Below are positions 5,085 to 5,742 of a DNA stretch of 5,742 nt, one piece after another. Source of the DNA: Candidatus Helarchaeota archaeon (lineage in GTDB: Archaea; Asgardarchaeota; Lokiarchaeia; Helarchaeales; JABXJV01); contig JABXJV010000386.1 of NCBI GenBank assembly GCA_013375355.1, positions 1 to 5,742 on the forward strand. Reading direction: 5' to 3'. Each line of letters starts with the position of its first letter. Position 1 is the stretch's first letter. The notes below the pieces were generated by a model, which searched no databases, was not told the DNA's origin, and saw nothing but the letters and a program-made list of their open reading frames with translations. Made by a program: the position numbers and the translations under genes.

Positions 5085-5742
5085 TTAATCATTTCTGAAA
5101 AGGATTTCATTCATACTTCCCTGCCGATAACCTTCAAGGTCCAAAGTAACATATGTATATCCAATTTCTTTAATTTTTTTGACCACTCGTTCTCGCATTT
5201 TACGATCGAAGAACTTATCGACCTCATCTTGAGATACCTCAATTCTAATGGTTTTATCGTAATGTCTGGCACGGACATTCTTGAATCCCTCATCATGAAG
5301 GTAATTTTCAACTTCGTCAACCATCCTTAATTTTTTCGGGTCGATGCTTTCTCCATAGGGAAAACGCGATGAAAGACAAGCAAGAGCGGGTTTATCCCAT
5401 GTGGGAAGATTCAGCCTCTTAGATAACTGGCGTATTTCACTCTTTGAAAGACCCGCCTCTTTCAGAGGGCTTCTTATATTTTTTTCCACTAAAGCCTTCA
5501 TTCCGGGTCTGTAATCCCCTAAATCATCCGCATTTGACCCGTCAACAATACTTTTGAAATTCTCATTTTTTGCAATATCTTTAATCTTTGTAAAAAGTTC
5601 GGTTTTGCAATAATAACACCTATTAACTGGATTTTCTTTAAATTCTATATTGTCTGTCTCTTTTGTCTGGATGACTTTTATTTTTACCCCAATCTGGGAT
5701 GCGATTTTCATTGCCTCTTTATATTCTCTTGATGGATATGTC
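5085..5742 (-). CDS. larE: ATP-dependent sacrificial sulfur transferase LarE (5' end outside window)
   Basis: The frame stays open to the window edge, so this is a C-terminal part of 218 residues; about 50 residues, including the PP-loop ATP site, lie outside. LarE activates a pyridinium carboxylate with ATP and adds sulfur, a step in making the nickel-pincer nucleotide cofactor of lactate racemase and related enzymes. Counting from the first visible codon, the family motifs are NRCYYCK (40-46), DGSNADDLGDYRPG (67-80), SPLKEAGLSKSEIR (91-104), WDKPALACLSSRFPYG (115-130), and VTLDLEGYRQGSMNE near the end. Cys42, Cys45 and Cys122 match the three-cysteine pattern of LarE proteins that carry a [4Fe-4S] cluster; the L. 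plantarum type uses a single sacrificed cysteine. An ATG at 5711 lies inside the conserved domain and is not the start. larB and larC are not in the window. Family secure, cluster type inferred. Confidence 0.92.
   Translation of the reverse strand, partial: TYPSREYKEAMKIASQIGVKIKVIQTKETDNIEFKENPVNRCYYCKTELFTKIKDIAKNENFKSIVDGSNADDLGDYRPGMKALVEKNIRSPLKEAGLSKSEIRQLSKRLNLPTWDKPALACLSSRFPYGESIDPKKLRMVDEVENYLHDEGFKNVRARHYDKTIRIEVSQDEVDKFFDRKMRERVVKKIKEIGYTYVTLDLEGYRQGSMNEILFRND

Noticed and set aside
5111..5320. Minus-strand 69-codon frame inside larE
   Set aside because: It is a different reading frame within the conserved C-terminal part of LarE, where the larE frame carries clear family motifs.

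Overview
The window is AT-rich (roughly one third G+C by eye). Every gene I can support lies on the minus strand, so transcription runs from high to low coordinates. A protein with a signal peptide and outer-membrane barrel character suggests a diderm bacterium. The other genes are undecaprenyl-pyrophosphate recycling, a peptidoglycan editing factor, a DNA polymerase III subunit and an ECF sigma/anti-sigma pair. The low G+C, the LarE with three cysteines and the unusual order uppP-holA-sigma-anti-sigma would fit an uncultivated or thermophilic diderm lineage. The sequence alone does not fix the phylum.

Upstream block (5742 to 3582, read leftwards). A 5'-truncated larE (sulfur insertion for the nickel-pincer cofactor) is followed after 17 bases by pgeF (peptidoglycan editing / laccase-domain protein). 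After 40 bases comes an orphan secreted beta-barrel protein with a strong ribosome binding site. No promoter or terminator is visible between them, so they may be one transcript.

Intergenic region (3581 to 3231, 351 bases). It has no convincing gene. It holds a run of inverted repeats at 3414-3433, 3445-3464 and 3462-3502, a cluster of five GAATC/GATTC motifs, a plausible sigma-70-type promoter at 3305-3333 and an AT-rich hairpin just upstream of uppP.

Downstream block (3230 to 102). uppP, holA, an ECF sigma factor and a zinc-finger anti-sigma factor with one membrane segment are packed 17, 1 and 15 bases apart. They end at a good intrinsic terminator (26-56), so this looks like one operon. 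It links recycling of the cell-wall lipid carrier and a replication clamp-loader subunit to an envelope-sensing regulatory pair. The last bases of the window carry a ribosome binding site and an ATG at position 3, where the next minus-strand gene begins.

For four genes the longest possible reading frame begins at a TTG. In each I chose a downstream ATG. For sigma, anti-sigma and holA, spacing, ribosome binding site or overlap support it; for pgeF the choice is uncertain. I found no mobile element, CRISPR array, tRNA or rRNA. The window is mostly recognisable housekeeping genes. The least explained parts are the structured intergenic region, the orphan barrel protein and the sigma gene embedded behind holA.
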